Below are positions 13,853 to 24,212 of a stretch of DNA of 64,000 bases, piece after piece. Location of the stretch: contig NC_034016.1 in NCBI RefSeq assembly GCF_000346465.2, forward strand, positions 9,562,027 to 9,626,026, read 5' to 3'. The stretch comes from Prunus persica (lineage: Eukaryota > Streptophyta > Magnoliopsida > Rosales > Rosaceae). Made by a program: the position numbers and the translations under genes. The notes beneath the pieces were generated by a model that worked only from the letters and a program-made list of their open reading frames with translations, did no database searches and was not told where the DNA came from. Numbering within the stretch: the stretch's first letter is position 1; every line of letters begins with the position of its first letter.

Positions 13853-14402
13853 TTAAGCTCATAATTTTATACATATACATGCCCTATTTACTTAGTCCTT
13901 TTGCTTAGTTTCTTACAATTCTGAGTTATTTACCTCTCTTTGTGTGTTTTGTAGGTCAATAGAGCAACAGAGCACAATTCATACAATCCAAGTATATTAA
14001 GGCCTGATTTGGATGAATGGAAGAAGAGCTTAAAGACAAAACCAATTTGGGCAACACTCCCTTGTTAGTCCAGTTTTGTAGGTCACATTGCAGGCCCTAT
14101 TTCAGCAACTTACACAACTCGGATAAGGCAAAATCCTTCATGGTAGTTGTTCCAATAGGTGTCTATTATAACATACCCAAAACTGTAGCCCCATTGGATT
14201 AATCTAGTGTCTGTCACCCATCAAACACAGAACTATGGTTAGAATGAATTTTATGTGTGCTGCCAAATGAGTTAGCAATTTGTTTCAGCCTTAACTTCTT
14301 CTTACGACCTTGAATTGGCCCAAGTGACATATGGTTAGAAAGATGACATTCTGAACTTCAAGATGAAGGGCTCAAATGCTTCATTTGCTTAAGGGAAACC
14401 TG
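13853..14402 (+). repeat. left arm of a large inverted repeat (LTR-type repeat copy 1)
   Basis: This segment is matched in reverse complement by about 16895-17446. Shared landmarks include CATGCCCTATTTACTTAG near the start, GGCCTGATTTGGATGAATGG in the middle and TTGCTTAAGGGAAACCT at the end. The two arms differ at many positions, so they are separate copies of a repeat and not one sequence assembled twice. No protein was seen. Confidence 0.7.
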
Positions 14403-16114
14403 TTTGGGCTTAATTTGGCATACCCAGCCCAAGGTCACAAAGCCCATAGCAATTTTTAAACCAACCACCAATGTTCCCTTGAATTGGGCCAAGATTATAC
14501 ACTCCGCCCAAAACACTATGGGCCCAGACCCGGACTTTACAAAATAAACAGGAAATCCAAAAAGAACCTAGCGCAGGATCTATTAACAGGTGGCAAAACA
14601 AAAACTTGGGCCTTGAAAAAGAAAAAAAAAGCAAACCACCCTTGGTTTGATTCCAGAAAAATCAGAGCAGGCCCAGCATGATTAAAGAAAGAAGAAAATA
14701 AAAACAAACCCACGTGAAATCTCTTTTCTCTGACATTTGAAAAGTCAATATTTTCAACTAAATTGATAAAGTATGTCAATCAAAAGCAGGCGAACTAGGA
14801 GAAGACCTCTCTAAAAAAAACTCTCTGCCATCAGAAGATCAAGCCCTTATATTTTATGTATAAAATATTTAGAGATATTTTCCTCTACTCCAACAAAAGG
14901 GTGATTCTCCCAAAAAATAAACAGGTCATACTTTCAAAAAGAGATAAGCAGGAAGACAGGGAACTGTTCAAACTGAGAATCAAACTAACCCTCACGGTTT
15001 GAGCTCTCACAAGGGGGCAGTTGGAAATTAAGAAAGGGTTAGGTTCTCTTTCACGAAAAACAGGGAAGTGATTTTGAGAACTGACTATTGAGAGTTTATC
15101 TGCCAGAATTGATTAAAACTTTTCTTTTTCTTTGCATTTAAAAATAAAAAAAGATCTTTTGAGAAATCTTTGCCGCCCATTATTAGAAGAATGAAACCCT
15201 ACTCCAAAGCATTTCCTTATAAATACTAGAGAGGGTGAACAGAATAGGGTACTCAATTTTTCATCACCAAACAAACAACCAAAAAATCAACCAAAAGCTC
15301 ACTTGAGCCACAAGAAAAAAACAGTTTTAGATCAGAATTCCCAAAGTTTAGACTTAAAGAAACAAGTCATTCAAAACGAGATCTCTCTTGTTACGAATTT
15401 GGTTCAGCAAAAGCCAAGACAAGCAGAGTTTGAGTTTTCTCAAATATGAAAACCTCAACAAATTTCACGGTATAGTTTCCAGCTCATTAGGTTCTTAAGA
15501 ACATCCACTTCTATCCCTTCAAACAAAAAAGCTGTAGTTCTGCCCGCTCAAAAGCCTCCCAAAGCTTGGAGTAGATTAAAGCTCTGCCAAAATTGAACTT
15601 TGGTATCGACCTACAGCTGAAACTGAGCAGTTGAATTTGTTAAAAGTCCAGTCTAGCCCAGACATACCCAGTCCAGCCCGGATCAGAAGCTTCTATCCAG
15701 ACATGAATGGAGTTTCGGCTTTCTTTTTACTTTTCTAGAGTTGATTTCTTCCTTTGTAACTCTGAAAAGAGCAGTTCTGTCTAAAAATAGTCCACTTTAT
15801 TATTCATTACTCTAGCTAGAATTACCAATTTTATACTGGGATAAATTGTGAAGTCCTCACTAGTCTGAGGCAAGCAAAAGAACTTATTTGGGAGATATTC
15901 CCTACCCAAATTCATAATTGTTTGTTTAGAAATCAGTAACTTGAGGTGCAAGTTATCGGTTTTAAAGAAGTCTGCTAGAATCTTTATTGTTAGTAGTGGC
16001 ACGCTCATACACTAAAGAAAGCTGACTTGTTGACCAATCAATGATTTTCAAGGCAGTGAAGAACTTTGCCCTTCCATCTCAGGAATAAACTCAAAACAGG
16101 TGAACAAAACCCAA
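14403..16114. repeat. 1.7-kb insertion in repeat copy 1, retroelement-like, non-coding
   Basis: Repeat copy 2 is continuous across the point where this block sits in copy 1, so the block is either an insertion here or a deletion there. It contains a promoter-like TATAAATACTAGAGAGGG around 15220 followed by a CA-rich leader-like stretch, as in LTR R regions. It has no sizeable open frame of recognisable type. Confidence 0.35.
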
Positions 16115-16313
16115 TCTATAAGCCCATGAAGTTGCTGGTCATGTTGACCTAAGGTTGAGCTAAGTGTGCTTGGTCATTCTGACCAAAGCATGAGGTGATT
16201 TCTAGTGGTGAGGAAGTTAGGTGAGCTGATTCAAGTGGAGATTTCCAGCAGCCACAAGAAATAAAGAAGATGAAATGGGTGTTGTTGGTGAACTAATTTT
16301 CAATTGCATTGGT
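16115..16313 (+). repeat. distal part of repeat copy 1
   Basis: It is the inverted counterpart of about 16655-16885. Both contain AAGTTGCTGGTCATG, TGGAGATTTCCAGCAGCC and CAATTGCATTGGTGTGTT. After that point copy 1 diverges and runs into the 100-N gap at 16357. Confidence 0.65.
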
Positions 16314-16356
16314 GTGTTGACTCAGGCATATTAGACGGGTCTGCTTAAATGCATGG

Positions 16357-16456
16357 NNNNNNNNNNNNNNNNNNNNNNNNNNNNNNNNNNNNNNNNNNNN
16401 NNNNNNNNNNNNNNNNNNNNNNNNNNNNNNNNNNNNNNNNNNNNNNNNNNNNNNNN
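16357..16456. other. assembly gap (100 N)
   Basis: Exactly 100 N, a placeholder length for a gap of unknown size. It lies between the two oppositely oriented copies of the same repeat, which is probably why the assembly broke. Confidence 0.95.
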
Positions 16457-17446
16457 TAAGTAAATAGGGCATGTATATGTATGAAATTATGAGCTTAACA
16501 CAATCTTTCAAAACCACTTTTTGTGACTCTCAACTCTCCCTCTCTTTGTGTACAATGTGATGGAATATGAATGAATGATGAATCCTTCCCCCTTCAGCTC
16601 TTTTGAGACTCTCTATTTATAGGCACAAGAGTTAGGTGAAATCAGATTATGCAATTGAGTCCACCAAGCACACCTACTTCACCTAACACACCAATGCAAT
16701 TGAAAATTAGTTCACCAACAACACCCACTTCATCTTCTTTCTTTCTTTCTTATGGCTGCTGGAAATCTCCACTTGAATCAGCTCACTTAACTTCCCCACC
16801 ACCAGAAATCATTTCATGCTTAGGTCAGAATAACCAAGCACCCTTAGCTCATCCTTAGGTCAGCATGACCAGCAACTTGATGGGTTTACATATTAGGTTT
16901 CCCTTAAGCAAATGAAGCCTTTGAGCTCTCCATCTTGAAGTTCAAAATGTCATCTTTCTAACATATGTCATTTGGGTCAATCCAAGGTCGGAGGAAGAAG
17001 TTAAGGCCGAAACAAATTGCTAACTCATTTGGCAGCGCACACAAAATTCATCCTGAACATGGTTCTGCGTTTGATGTGTGACGGACTCCAGATTTATCTA
17101 ATGGGGCTGCATTTTGGATATGTTATAATAGACGCCCATTGGAACAACTTCCATGAAGGACGTTGCCTCATCCGAGCTGTGTAGGTTGCTGAAATGGGGC
17201 CTGCAATGTGACCTACGAAACTGGACTGACAAGGGAGTGTAGCCCAAATTGGTTTTTTCTTTAAGCTCTTCTTCCATTCATCCAAATCAGGCCTTAAACA
17301 TGCTCGAATTGCATGAATTATGCTCTCTTGCTCTATTGATCTGCAAAACACACAAAGAGAGGTAAATGACTCAAAATTGTAAGAAACTAAGCAAAAAGAC
17401 TAAGTAAATAGGGCGTGTATGTGTATGAAAATATGAGCTTAATAGA
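16457..17446 (-). repeat. LTR-like repeat copy 2, minus orientation
   Basis: On the minus strand this reads repeat arm (17446-16895), distal part (16885-16655), then a promoter-like block with CTATAAATAGAGAGTC (about 16611-16626) and a leader with a CATTCATTCAT motif. It ends with the same 45-base sequence that begins it (16457-16500 versus 17401-17446). A TATA-plus-leader block and a repeated terminal segment 945 bases apart suggest an LTR or a tandem LTR junction cut by the gap. Confidence 0.5.
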
Positions 17447-18667
17447 GCTCTATACACATTCCAAGGATGACACGAAAAAACACATATAGAGGTAGTTGTT
17501 GTAACCCAATGGAGAGGCCAGATCCAAAATAAAGAAAAGGCAAAAAGAGGAGGGGATGTGAAGGAAGGAGTAAATCTCATTGTATAAGGTATTTGGCGAA
17601 GAACAAGGGATACAAAATCGGTGTGAGACATTAAATCTCATAACTGAGCCTAAGGCTCAAGCAGTCACCACCAGAGGGAGAAGCAAACAAACTCTCAAAA
17701 AAAGCCACATGCACAGCCAAAACAGGCTCAAGCCAAAGGTATGTCCAGTCCCGCCAAAAGAAACCAAGACAGGGGAGATAGGGAGGTAGCAGCACGAAAG
17801 AGGAGGGGGGAGGAGGGACAAACCTCCTCCTCCTCCCCAAATAGGGCAGTGCAGCTCTTGGAAGAGAAGAGGAAGGCCTTAGGGTTTTAGAGAGAGATAA
17901 AGTTAAGGTTTTTTTGTGCACTTGAAATGGCAGTGTACTATATTGGTAAGGTTTTTTTTTTTTGGGGCTTGGAATGATAGTATGTGTGCTTGAACAATTT
18001 ATTGATTTGACGATGTAAAAGTACGCTCGCACTTTTCAAAAAATTTTAATAATAAAAAAACCATTTGCGCTAAGTGCAGCACTTCATTGAACAAAGTACA
18101 GTGTTCATCCTTTCGTTTATACGTGAGGAGAGAAGCAAATGGTTAAAAACAATTACCCATACACCCGAAATTGTGTATTTGAATCTCCCTCCCTTTATAT
18201 TGAAAAACAAAGTATTCCTTTTGTTTATGTGGTTTTTGGGCAACGACCTTGCACGGAAGTGAACATTGGAGATGGGTCTTTTACTCAGAAAGTAAGAGAA
18301 AAAAGCTTATCATGCGTACATAAGCAATGGGAATAAGAAACATGGGAACAGGATAAACAAGAAATGAAAATCAGATCAACGACCTCCTCTTAGTCGATAT
18401 GATTCCTAGTTTTTGGGTATTTAGGATTTTGAGGTGAAAAAGTTATCAAATACAAGGTGGGCCTATGCTAAGATTTGGACACTAGCCAAATTGCAGTCGA
18501 AGTAACACAACCCGAACAAACCATACATCACTACGTAGCCAAATAAGGTTCTACGTTTTACCGAAAAAGGAACAATAAGGTTCTATATCACCAAAATTTG
18601 TTTGACAACAGAAAATTTTGGTTACAGGGGTAGATCAAATTATCACCAAAATATACAGGAACAAATT
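17447..18667. other. intergenic, no gene seen
   Basis: A purine-rich stretch at 17780-17850 and TTAGGGTTTTAGAGAGAGA at about 17880 look, on the minus strand, like a plant 5' leader (TCTCTCTAAAACCCTAA) without a recognisable downstream frame. A relic of a gene or LINE leader is possible. The rest is unremarkable. Confidence 0.3.
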
Positions 18668-19054
18668 CTAGTCTGCCACTGTTGTTCTAAGAGGCAAAGA
18701 ACTTTCAACTTCCTTGGTACCAGAACTCCTCTCAGCAACAATCTTTGACATTCCAAACATCTGAAAATGAAAGCAAAATTATTCAATCAGCATAAGAAAG
18801 CAAACGAATTATACAACGAAAACGTTTTGGACAGAGCATATTTTAAACTTGAAGTGGTAACAAACCTTCTGCATAGTCTTCTTGAAACAAGTTTTGTGTT
18901 CATCCATAGATGCATTGACAAATTCATCAATATGGTCCTTCAAATCCTCCAAGAAGTTGGCATCATCCTTCTTCTTTCTTCGACATGAAGTGATCGGTGG
19001 GGTTGCCGCAGCAGGCGAGGGCTTGTTTTCAAGTTGACTTTTGGGTGATTCCAT
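18668..19054 (-). CDS. small conserved-looking protein of unknown function (93 residues)
   Basis: Two exons, 18866-19054 and 18668-18760, join in phase 0. The protein begins MESPKSQLENKPSPAAATPP, passes a basic patch (SCRRKKKDD), an acidic helical segment (NFLEDLKDHIDEFVNASMDE), HKTCFKKTMQKMFGMSKIV, and ends LRTTVAD. There is no signal peptide or membrane helix. The pattern suggests a soluble, partly helical protein with a possible nuclear basic patch. I do not recognise a named family. A leader exon ending at 20428 (donor GTAGTT) appears to splice to 19066, 12 bases before the ATG, giving a 5'-UTR intron of about 1.36 kb. Clean splice sites, phase agreement and coding-like sequence support a real gene. 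Function is open. Confidence 0.7.
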
Positions 19055-19066
19055 CCTAAATACCAC

Positions 19067-20427
19067 CTGATACAGAAGTTATTCCTTAAAACACAAAGAT
19101 ACCAACATTTCTTGTTCAATGACACCAATGGCTTTGAATATTGAAAATTAGTCACTTTAAACTACAACATAGGCTTAGCCACAAAAGCCACAACAACAAA
19201 TTCACCTATTTCATGCACGATGGGAGATTAATGCAGGAAATCAACATATCCCTCACTTCTTCATGCTCAAAAATACACCACAAATGAAATAAACAATTAC
19301 ATGAAGAAGCATAAACAAATTATGAAGTGACTATAAACAAGGCTATTATAAAGAAAATTCATTCAAGATCATTTTATATGAAACTTGACAGAAAAATATA
19401 AAGACAATCTGATATACCATCTTGATGTTCTAACACTGAAAATTGGCAAATATACTGATGTCTTTTGGTTTCACAGAACCAGACTAGTAGAAGTAGTCCA
19501 AAGCTTTAGATCTCAGCTAAGCTGGTTTGCTTCCCTCCACCTGACATGATGGCATTGCGACACCAGACGAGCGAGCTACAACACTTGCACTATGCTTTCT
19601 TTAGTTTCGCTATTATACACTACAACTAAAATCAAAACACAAGCTTCCTTTTATTCTCTCACGCTTCCCTTTTACGAGGGTATTTTCTACTCTTTAAAAG
19701 TAACAACCTTTTCCTCCGCTGAAGAAAATTTTCAACTTCTCTAGCAAAATTGGGCTTTCGACACATAAATGAACTGTTCAACATCTTATCAGAAGTGGAA
19801 AGTCATGATTTAAATTTCATTTTAGTAACCATCAAGCACAGTTGATTTTTTTCCCTCATCACAACCCAAAAGCTTCATATTCTATTGAATTATAAGCATA
19901 TGACGCAACTGAATCATTTTTTTCGCTACTTCTTTAATCTCCTGCAATCTGAAACTCCTCCGAAACCATAAGAGTTCAGATACTGTTGCAAGTTGCCTTT
20001 AAAATTTATTCAAGTCCAATTAACAACAACATCTATATAATGGCACATCAGTTTATACGGATTTGCACACAACAAACTTCAACAATTATCCACTTAGTAT
20101 TCGTATAACAACTGTTCGAAGAAATGTCACAGTGTCTGTGTAATGTGTACACAGTGATATTCAGCACCAGTCTTTGAACAACCAAAGACGCATCTATATT
20201 TATACTCTCACCAAATTATGACTTAGCATTAACAAGCATTCATTCATTCATTCATTCAGAAAAAAGAAAAAGAAAAAGAGGCTCTGAGATCAAAACAAAA
20301 GCATCCAATAGTAGCTGATAAAAGTTTAATAAGAATTGACAGAATCCAGAAAGATAGTCAATTTCAGAAAGCCAACACAAATGAACAAAAGAAAGGATTA
20401 TATGAGAGAGAAGAGAGCTACAACTAC
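19067..20427 (-). other. 5'-UTR intron of the 93-residue gene
   Basis: The minus-strand donor is at 20427 (GTAGTTG) and the acceptor ends at 19067 (TGTATCAG). The body is T-rich on the minus strand, as plant introns are, and has an ATTC microsatellite at about 20237-20258. Leader introns of this kind often raise expression, which is inference here. Confidence 0.5.
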
Positions 20428-20529
20428 CTTAAATTATGTGGACAAGCGAAATTGATCGGCAGAAGGATTGAGAAATTGAAATACCTAATTTGATAGAGTC
20501 AGATTTTGAGCTTTGGAATTGGGGGTGGT

Positions 20530-21567
20530 TGGTGAGTTTCAAAATTAACCCACCGTCTCTTGTCCCTGTGCTAATCTATGCGGACAAAAGCGGTGCTAAG
20601 TGTCAGAGCACAAATCGGTTCGGTTCGATTCAGTTCGAAAGTGAGCTGAACAGTTACTCATTGCAAGTCGCAAGTCATTGTGTCTGGAATTTGATAGCTA
20701 TCGATTGGAGCAGATTTGATGGAAACGGGCTTGGGTTTCAAGGCTCCCACGCAACTTGGGATCTCTATTTCTTGGCCCATCAATGAGTCTCATGACAACT
20801 TATTACCATTCATACTACAACTCACTCAAGCAAGCCTTGGGTATTTGAGTGGCTTGGGCCCACTTAGACTTGTAGCGTGGTTGGGCGTGAAACAATAATT
20901 TCCTGCTTGGCGTGGCATGTTGCTTGGCACGCTTTAATTTTATTGTCCTTAGAGAGGGACACAATGCTTATTTTAGCATGAGCTTGTATTTTATAACTTT
21001 ATCCTAGTTTCTGACATGACAAATTATTTATTTAGCATGGAACGTGGGCTGTGACTTATATATGACTAGCTTTCATGTACTCTGATATGTGACTTTTCTT
21101 AATAAGTTATCGTATTTGGGAAGAACCGTGAATTTTTTGGGCCTCAACACTTAGCAAATCAAAAGGCAAAGGATTTTTTTTCCCCTCCCTTTCTTCATTG
21201 TAAATGTGTTGATTTAAAATGATATAATGTTCCTAAGTTTGGAAGTTAGTACTTGCTTGTTATACTTTTTTTAATACAAGCAGTAGTTCAAACTATAAGA
21301 AGGAGATGAGGTTTTCTCACACACACTATCATGATGTTATGGGGGTTTGAATCTGAGACCACTATTAATATGCAAGTCAAAGCCCTTTACTACTGGGACT
21401 AGACCTTGGATTTATTATCCATATAATGACGTTCATAAAGACGTATAATAGAATTAATTTGGTCATAATTTGAAGAGGGTGGAAAAAGATGAGTGGAAAG
21501 TGAATGAGAAGAAATAGCATGTAATAACATACTATAAGGTACAAACCCTTTGACATATTTTAATCAT
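20530..21567. other. intergenic: promoter side of the 93-residue gene, then spacer
   Basis: No gene was seen. The part next to 20530 should be the promoter of the minus-strand gene. The remainder is AT-rich and ends at the target duplication of the LTR element (ATCAT, 21563-21567). Confidence 0.4.
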
Positions 21568-21731
21568 TGTTGTAAATATATATGGTGGAGCCCACCTCTT
21601 ACCTATAAATAAGCCCCCTCCCCTTCTCTTTGTAATAACAGAGATGAGATTGTAAACACACAGAAATGAATGAGAATACATTCCCTTCTCTCTCTCTCTC
21701 AATTCTCTCCAAATTCTCCAGATTTATAACA
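21568..21731 (+). repeat. 5' LTR (164 bp) of the non-autonomous element
   Basis: It contains CCTATAAATAAG (a TATA box, about 21602-21613) and a CT-rich run before its end. Transcription probably starts shortly after the TATA box. The 3' copy is 162 bp. Confidence 0.88.
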
Positions 21732-21746
21732 CGTTATCAGCACGAA
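21732..21746 (+). promoter_or_regulatory. primer-binding site
   Basis: CGTTATCAGCACGA directly abuts the LTR end. ATCAG echoes the core of the initiator-tRNA-Met primer site (TGGTATCAGAGC), as is common in plant copia elements. The exact tRNA was not determined. Confidence 0.6.
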
Positions 21747-21881
21747 TTCGCTAAAACAATACCAGCTGAATTCTCTGATGAAACCCAGATCGCCTCAACG
21801 CTCTCTCTCTCTCTCTGACCTCAAAACCAAAATTTCAGTTTCCAAAGCTCATAGCAAGACCCAAAAGTGACCAAATCAGCC

Positions 21882-22120
21882 ATGGAAAATGGGGCTGTGA
21901 ACCAGCAAATACCAGTGGACACAACTTCTGCAACAATCACCATAAAAAGGCATCCTGAGCTTGCTGTTGCAGAAGGTTGATGAAAATGATAACAAAAGGC
22001 TGGCGACCCAACTGCCTATTCTTGCTTCCACACAACCCAAGTGGCTCAAGAAGCTGTTGTTGATGCTATCCAATCTGACAAGTTCAACGGCTATGCTCCT
22101 ACTGTTGGCCTTCCTCTTAA
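21882..22120 (+). pseudogene. captured tyrosine aminotransferase first-exon fragment
   Basis: The stretch opens ATGGAAAATGGGGCTGTG (MENGAV...) and continues with TTSATITIK. After a one-base shift it reads ILSLLLQKVDENDNKRL. After a deletion it reads GDPTAYSCFHTTQVAQEAVV, followed by DAIQSDKFNGYAPTVGLP. From family knowledge this order matches the N-terminal part of plant tyrosine/nicotianamine aminotransferases, PLP enzymes where GDPT...F and KFN-YAPTVG belong to the conserved substrate-side region. The PLP lysine and the rest are absent. It lies inside the retroelement on the same strand as its transcription, so it was probably picked up from an mRNA or by template switching. It is not functional. 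Confidence 0.7.
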
Positions 22121-22250
22121 AATCCCAAATCCTCGGCTCTGCTTCCCAAGGCTCACTAGACATGAAGTGCTTCTCTTCATGGTCGTGCAGGATCAGCATC
22201 TGCTTCTCCAAGTCTGCATACCCATTTTGATTTTGATTTGCCATTTTTGT
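22121..22250 (-). other. second possible captured fragment, minus orientation
   Basis: Next to the aminotransferase piece, the minus strand opens MANQNQNGYADLEKQMLILH and then HDHEEKHFMSSEPWEAEPRI, which looks like genuine coding sequence rather than a shadow. It runs on for 122 residues into the antisense of the aminotransferase fragment, where it loses meaning. I do not recognise the source. Confidence 0.3.
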
Positions 22251-22290
22251 TTAACTACTTTACTGAGTCTCTAGCATAGTAGCCGACAAT

Positions 22291-22374
22291 GGGAAAGCAA
22301 AGTTGATTGGCAGACAAAGTGGGAAAGCAAACTTGATTGGCAGACAAAGTGGGAAAGCAAAATTGATTGCCAGC
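22291..22374 (+). repeat. three tandem 30-bp repeats
   Basis: The unit GGGAAAGCAA-N-TTGATTGGCAG... begins at 22291, 22321 and 22351 with few changes. It is internal to the non-autonomous element. Confidence 0.85.
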
Positions 22375-22651
22375 ACTTTCGTTATGTGCAATCCGAGCTC
22401 TCAGTCCACACACCGATAAAGAAAAGCAAACTCAGCAAGGGCACTGACCCTAAAGTAGCGATAAGATCTCTGCTCCCTGATCTTCCCTATTATTTCTTAT
22501 TATATTTATCTGCTTTTCTTTTACTAACCATTAACAGAAATGGACCCTTGGTAATACTAAACATATTATCAGTGGGAGACCGTTACTAATACTAACATTT
22601 TTCTTATTTTATTCGGTGGTGATTTTTAACCCCATATTTATTTTATTTACT

Positions 22652-23203
22652 GTATGGTGTAGGTTTATTACCCATACAACAGCATTTATTTAAAAGGGTG
22701 GTGCGGGTTTATCGTCCACGCCTTTACTTTTATTTAAATGTATGGAGCAGAATTAGTGCCCATACAAGCACCTTTACTTTACTGCAAATTTACTTTACCG
22801 CACATTTATTTTATTTACTGTATGGTGTAGGTTTATTACCCATACAACCAGTATTTATTTAAAAGGGTGGTGCGGGTTTATCGTCCACGCCTTTACTTTT
22901 ATTTAAATGTATGGAGCATAATTAGTGTCCATACAAGCACAATTTACTTTACCGCACATTTAATTTTATTTAAAGTATGGTGCGGGATTAACGTCCATAC
23001 AGCAAGCAATTTAATTTATGAATTTATTTTACCGCACATTTACATTTATTTAAAAGGGTGGTGCGGGTTTATCGTCCACGCCTTTACTTTTATCTAAATG
23101 TATGGAGCAGAATTAATGCCCATACAAGCACCTTAACTTTATGAATTTAATTTACCGCACATTTACATTTATTTAAAGTGTGGTGCGGGTTTATCGTCCA
23201 TAC
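22652..23203 (+). repeat. array of ten short hairpins within the retroelement
   Basis: Ten 26-27-base units at 22652, 22696, 22740, 22820, 22865, 22909, 22975, 23056, 23100 and 23178. Most have stem GTATGG...CCATAC. Units two, five and eight have GTGG...CCAC, a compensated change, and unit ten has GTGTGG...CCATAC, kept by a G-T pair. Loops are mostly GTGCGGGTTTATCGT or GAGCAGAATTAGTGC. Spacers carry ACCGCACATTTA, whose CCGCAC is the reverse complement of the loop GTGCGG. A 168-bp higher-order period (22651 to 22819) contains three hairpins. The function is unknown. Confidence 0.75.
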
Positions 23204-23477
23204 CAGTAATTTATTTACCAGCAATTTATTTTATGGATTAAATGTGCTGTATGGTGAGTTTTTTTTTACAATATGCAGATCAGGACCAGAAGTTCCTTGA
23301 TCCTCATCATACAATTACATCAGGACTTGAAGATCCTTGATGATGATATTAATATGAGAGCTGGCAGTCTCTCCGGTACTGTATTTGTAAACATGTGATC
23401 GAAATTAAGGGTCCTTGATCCCTGACATGTAAATAAGGACCTAGAGTTCCTTAATGATGTAACAGTACCGTATTGGT

Positions 23478-23793
23478 TCATAGTGCCGTACACATTGATG
23501 ATAACTGTACTGGCAGATGAATAGATACGTATTCATGACTTGATGAATAGTACTATTCACATGAATAGTGACGTATGCATAAATATGAACCATTTTGGAT
23601 AAACCGTCACTATATACAAAAGGGAACCTACAGTTTCATGGTGCCGTACACATTGATGATAACTGTACTGGCAGATGAATAGATACGTATTCATGACTTG
23701 ATGAATAGTACTATTCACATGAATAGTGACGTATGCATAAATATGAACCATTTTGGGTAAACCGTCACTATATACAAAAGGGAACCTGCAGTT
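23478..23793 (+). repeat. 158-bp tandem duplication
   Basis: Two adjacent, nearly identical units (landmark GTGCCGTACACATTGATGAT at 23483 and 23641). Each contains repeated GAATAGTACTATTCACATG-type palindromes. No protein is expected. Confidence 0.85.
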
Positions 23794-23863
23794 CCTTAAA
23801 CTCATGGATGAGCAATTAAATGAGATGCCAGAAGTTCCTCAAAATATGGACAATTATGTAAGG

Positions 23864-24212
23864 GATTGAAGTCCCGAAAGGACAATCCTTTGACATGTCA
23901 ATATTGATATTATGCACGCCTAATGCGTAGCAAATTATATGGGTTAAAGTCCCAGAAATTAATTGACATGTATGTATTAATCTGTGGCATGCCTGCAGCA
24001 TGACAGATATATGGGTGCACGCCTGTTGCGTAGCAAATGATATGGATTGAAGTCCTGAAAGGACAATCCTTTGACATGTCAATATTGATATTATGCACGC
24101 CTAATGCGTAGCAAATTATATGGGTTAAAGTCCCATAATATGGGTTAAAGTCCCAGAAATTAATTGACATGTATGTATCTGTGGCATGCCTGTAGCATGA
24201 CAGATATATGGG
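23864..24212 (+). repeat. about 180-bp tandem duplication with embedded GTCC/GGAC hairpins
   Basis: GATTGAAGTCC-GAAAGGACAATCC begins at 23864 and 24046. GACATGTCAATATTGATATT, GCACGCCTAATGCGTAGC and GTGGCATGCCTG-AGCATGAC recur in both. The second unit has an extra copy of CATAATATGGGTTAAAGTCC. GTCC-cgaaa-GGAC can form a small hairpin in each unit. Confidence 0.75.

Noticed and set aside
16293..16517. Open frame across the N gap
   Set aside because: It exists only because N codons are not stops.
16115..16890. Simple assembly palindrome (one contig joined to its own reverse)
   Set aside because: The arms differ at many sites and copy 1 has a 1.7-kb block that copy 2 lacks, so they are separate copies. 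Wrong scaffolding of neighbours remains possible.
22640..23240. CRISPR-like regular array
   Set aside because: The setting is plant nuclear DNA, the repeats vary among themselves, spacers are not unique and no cas genes are present. It belongs to the retroelement.
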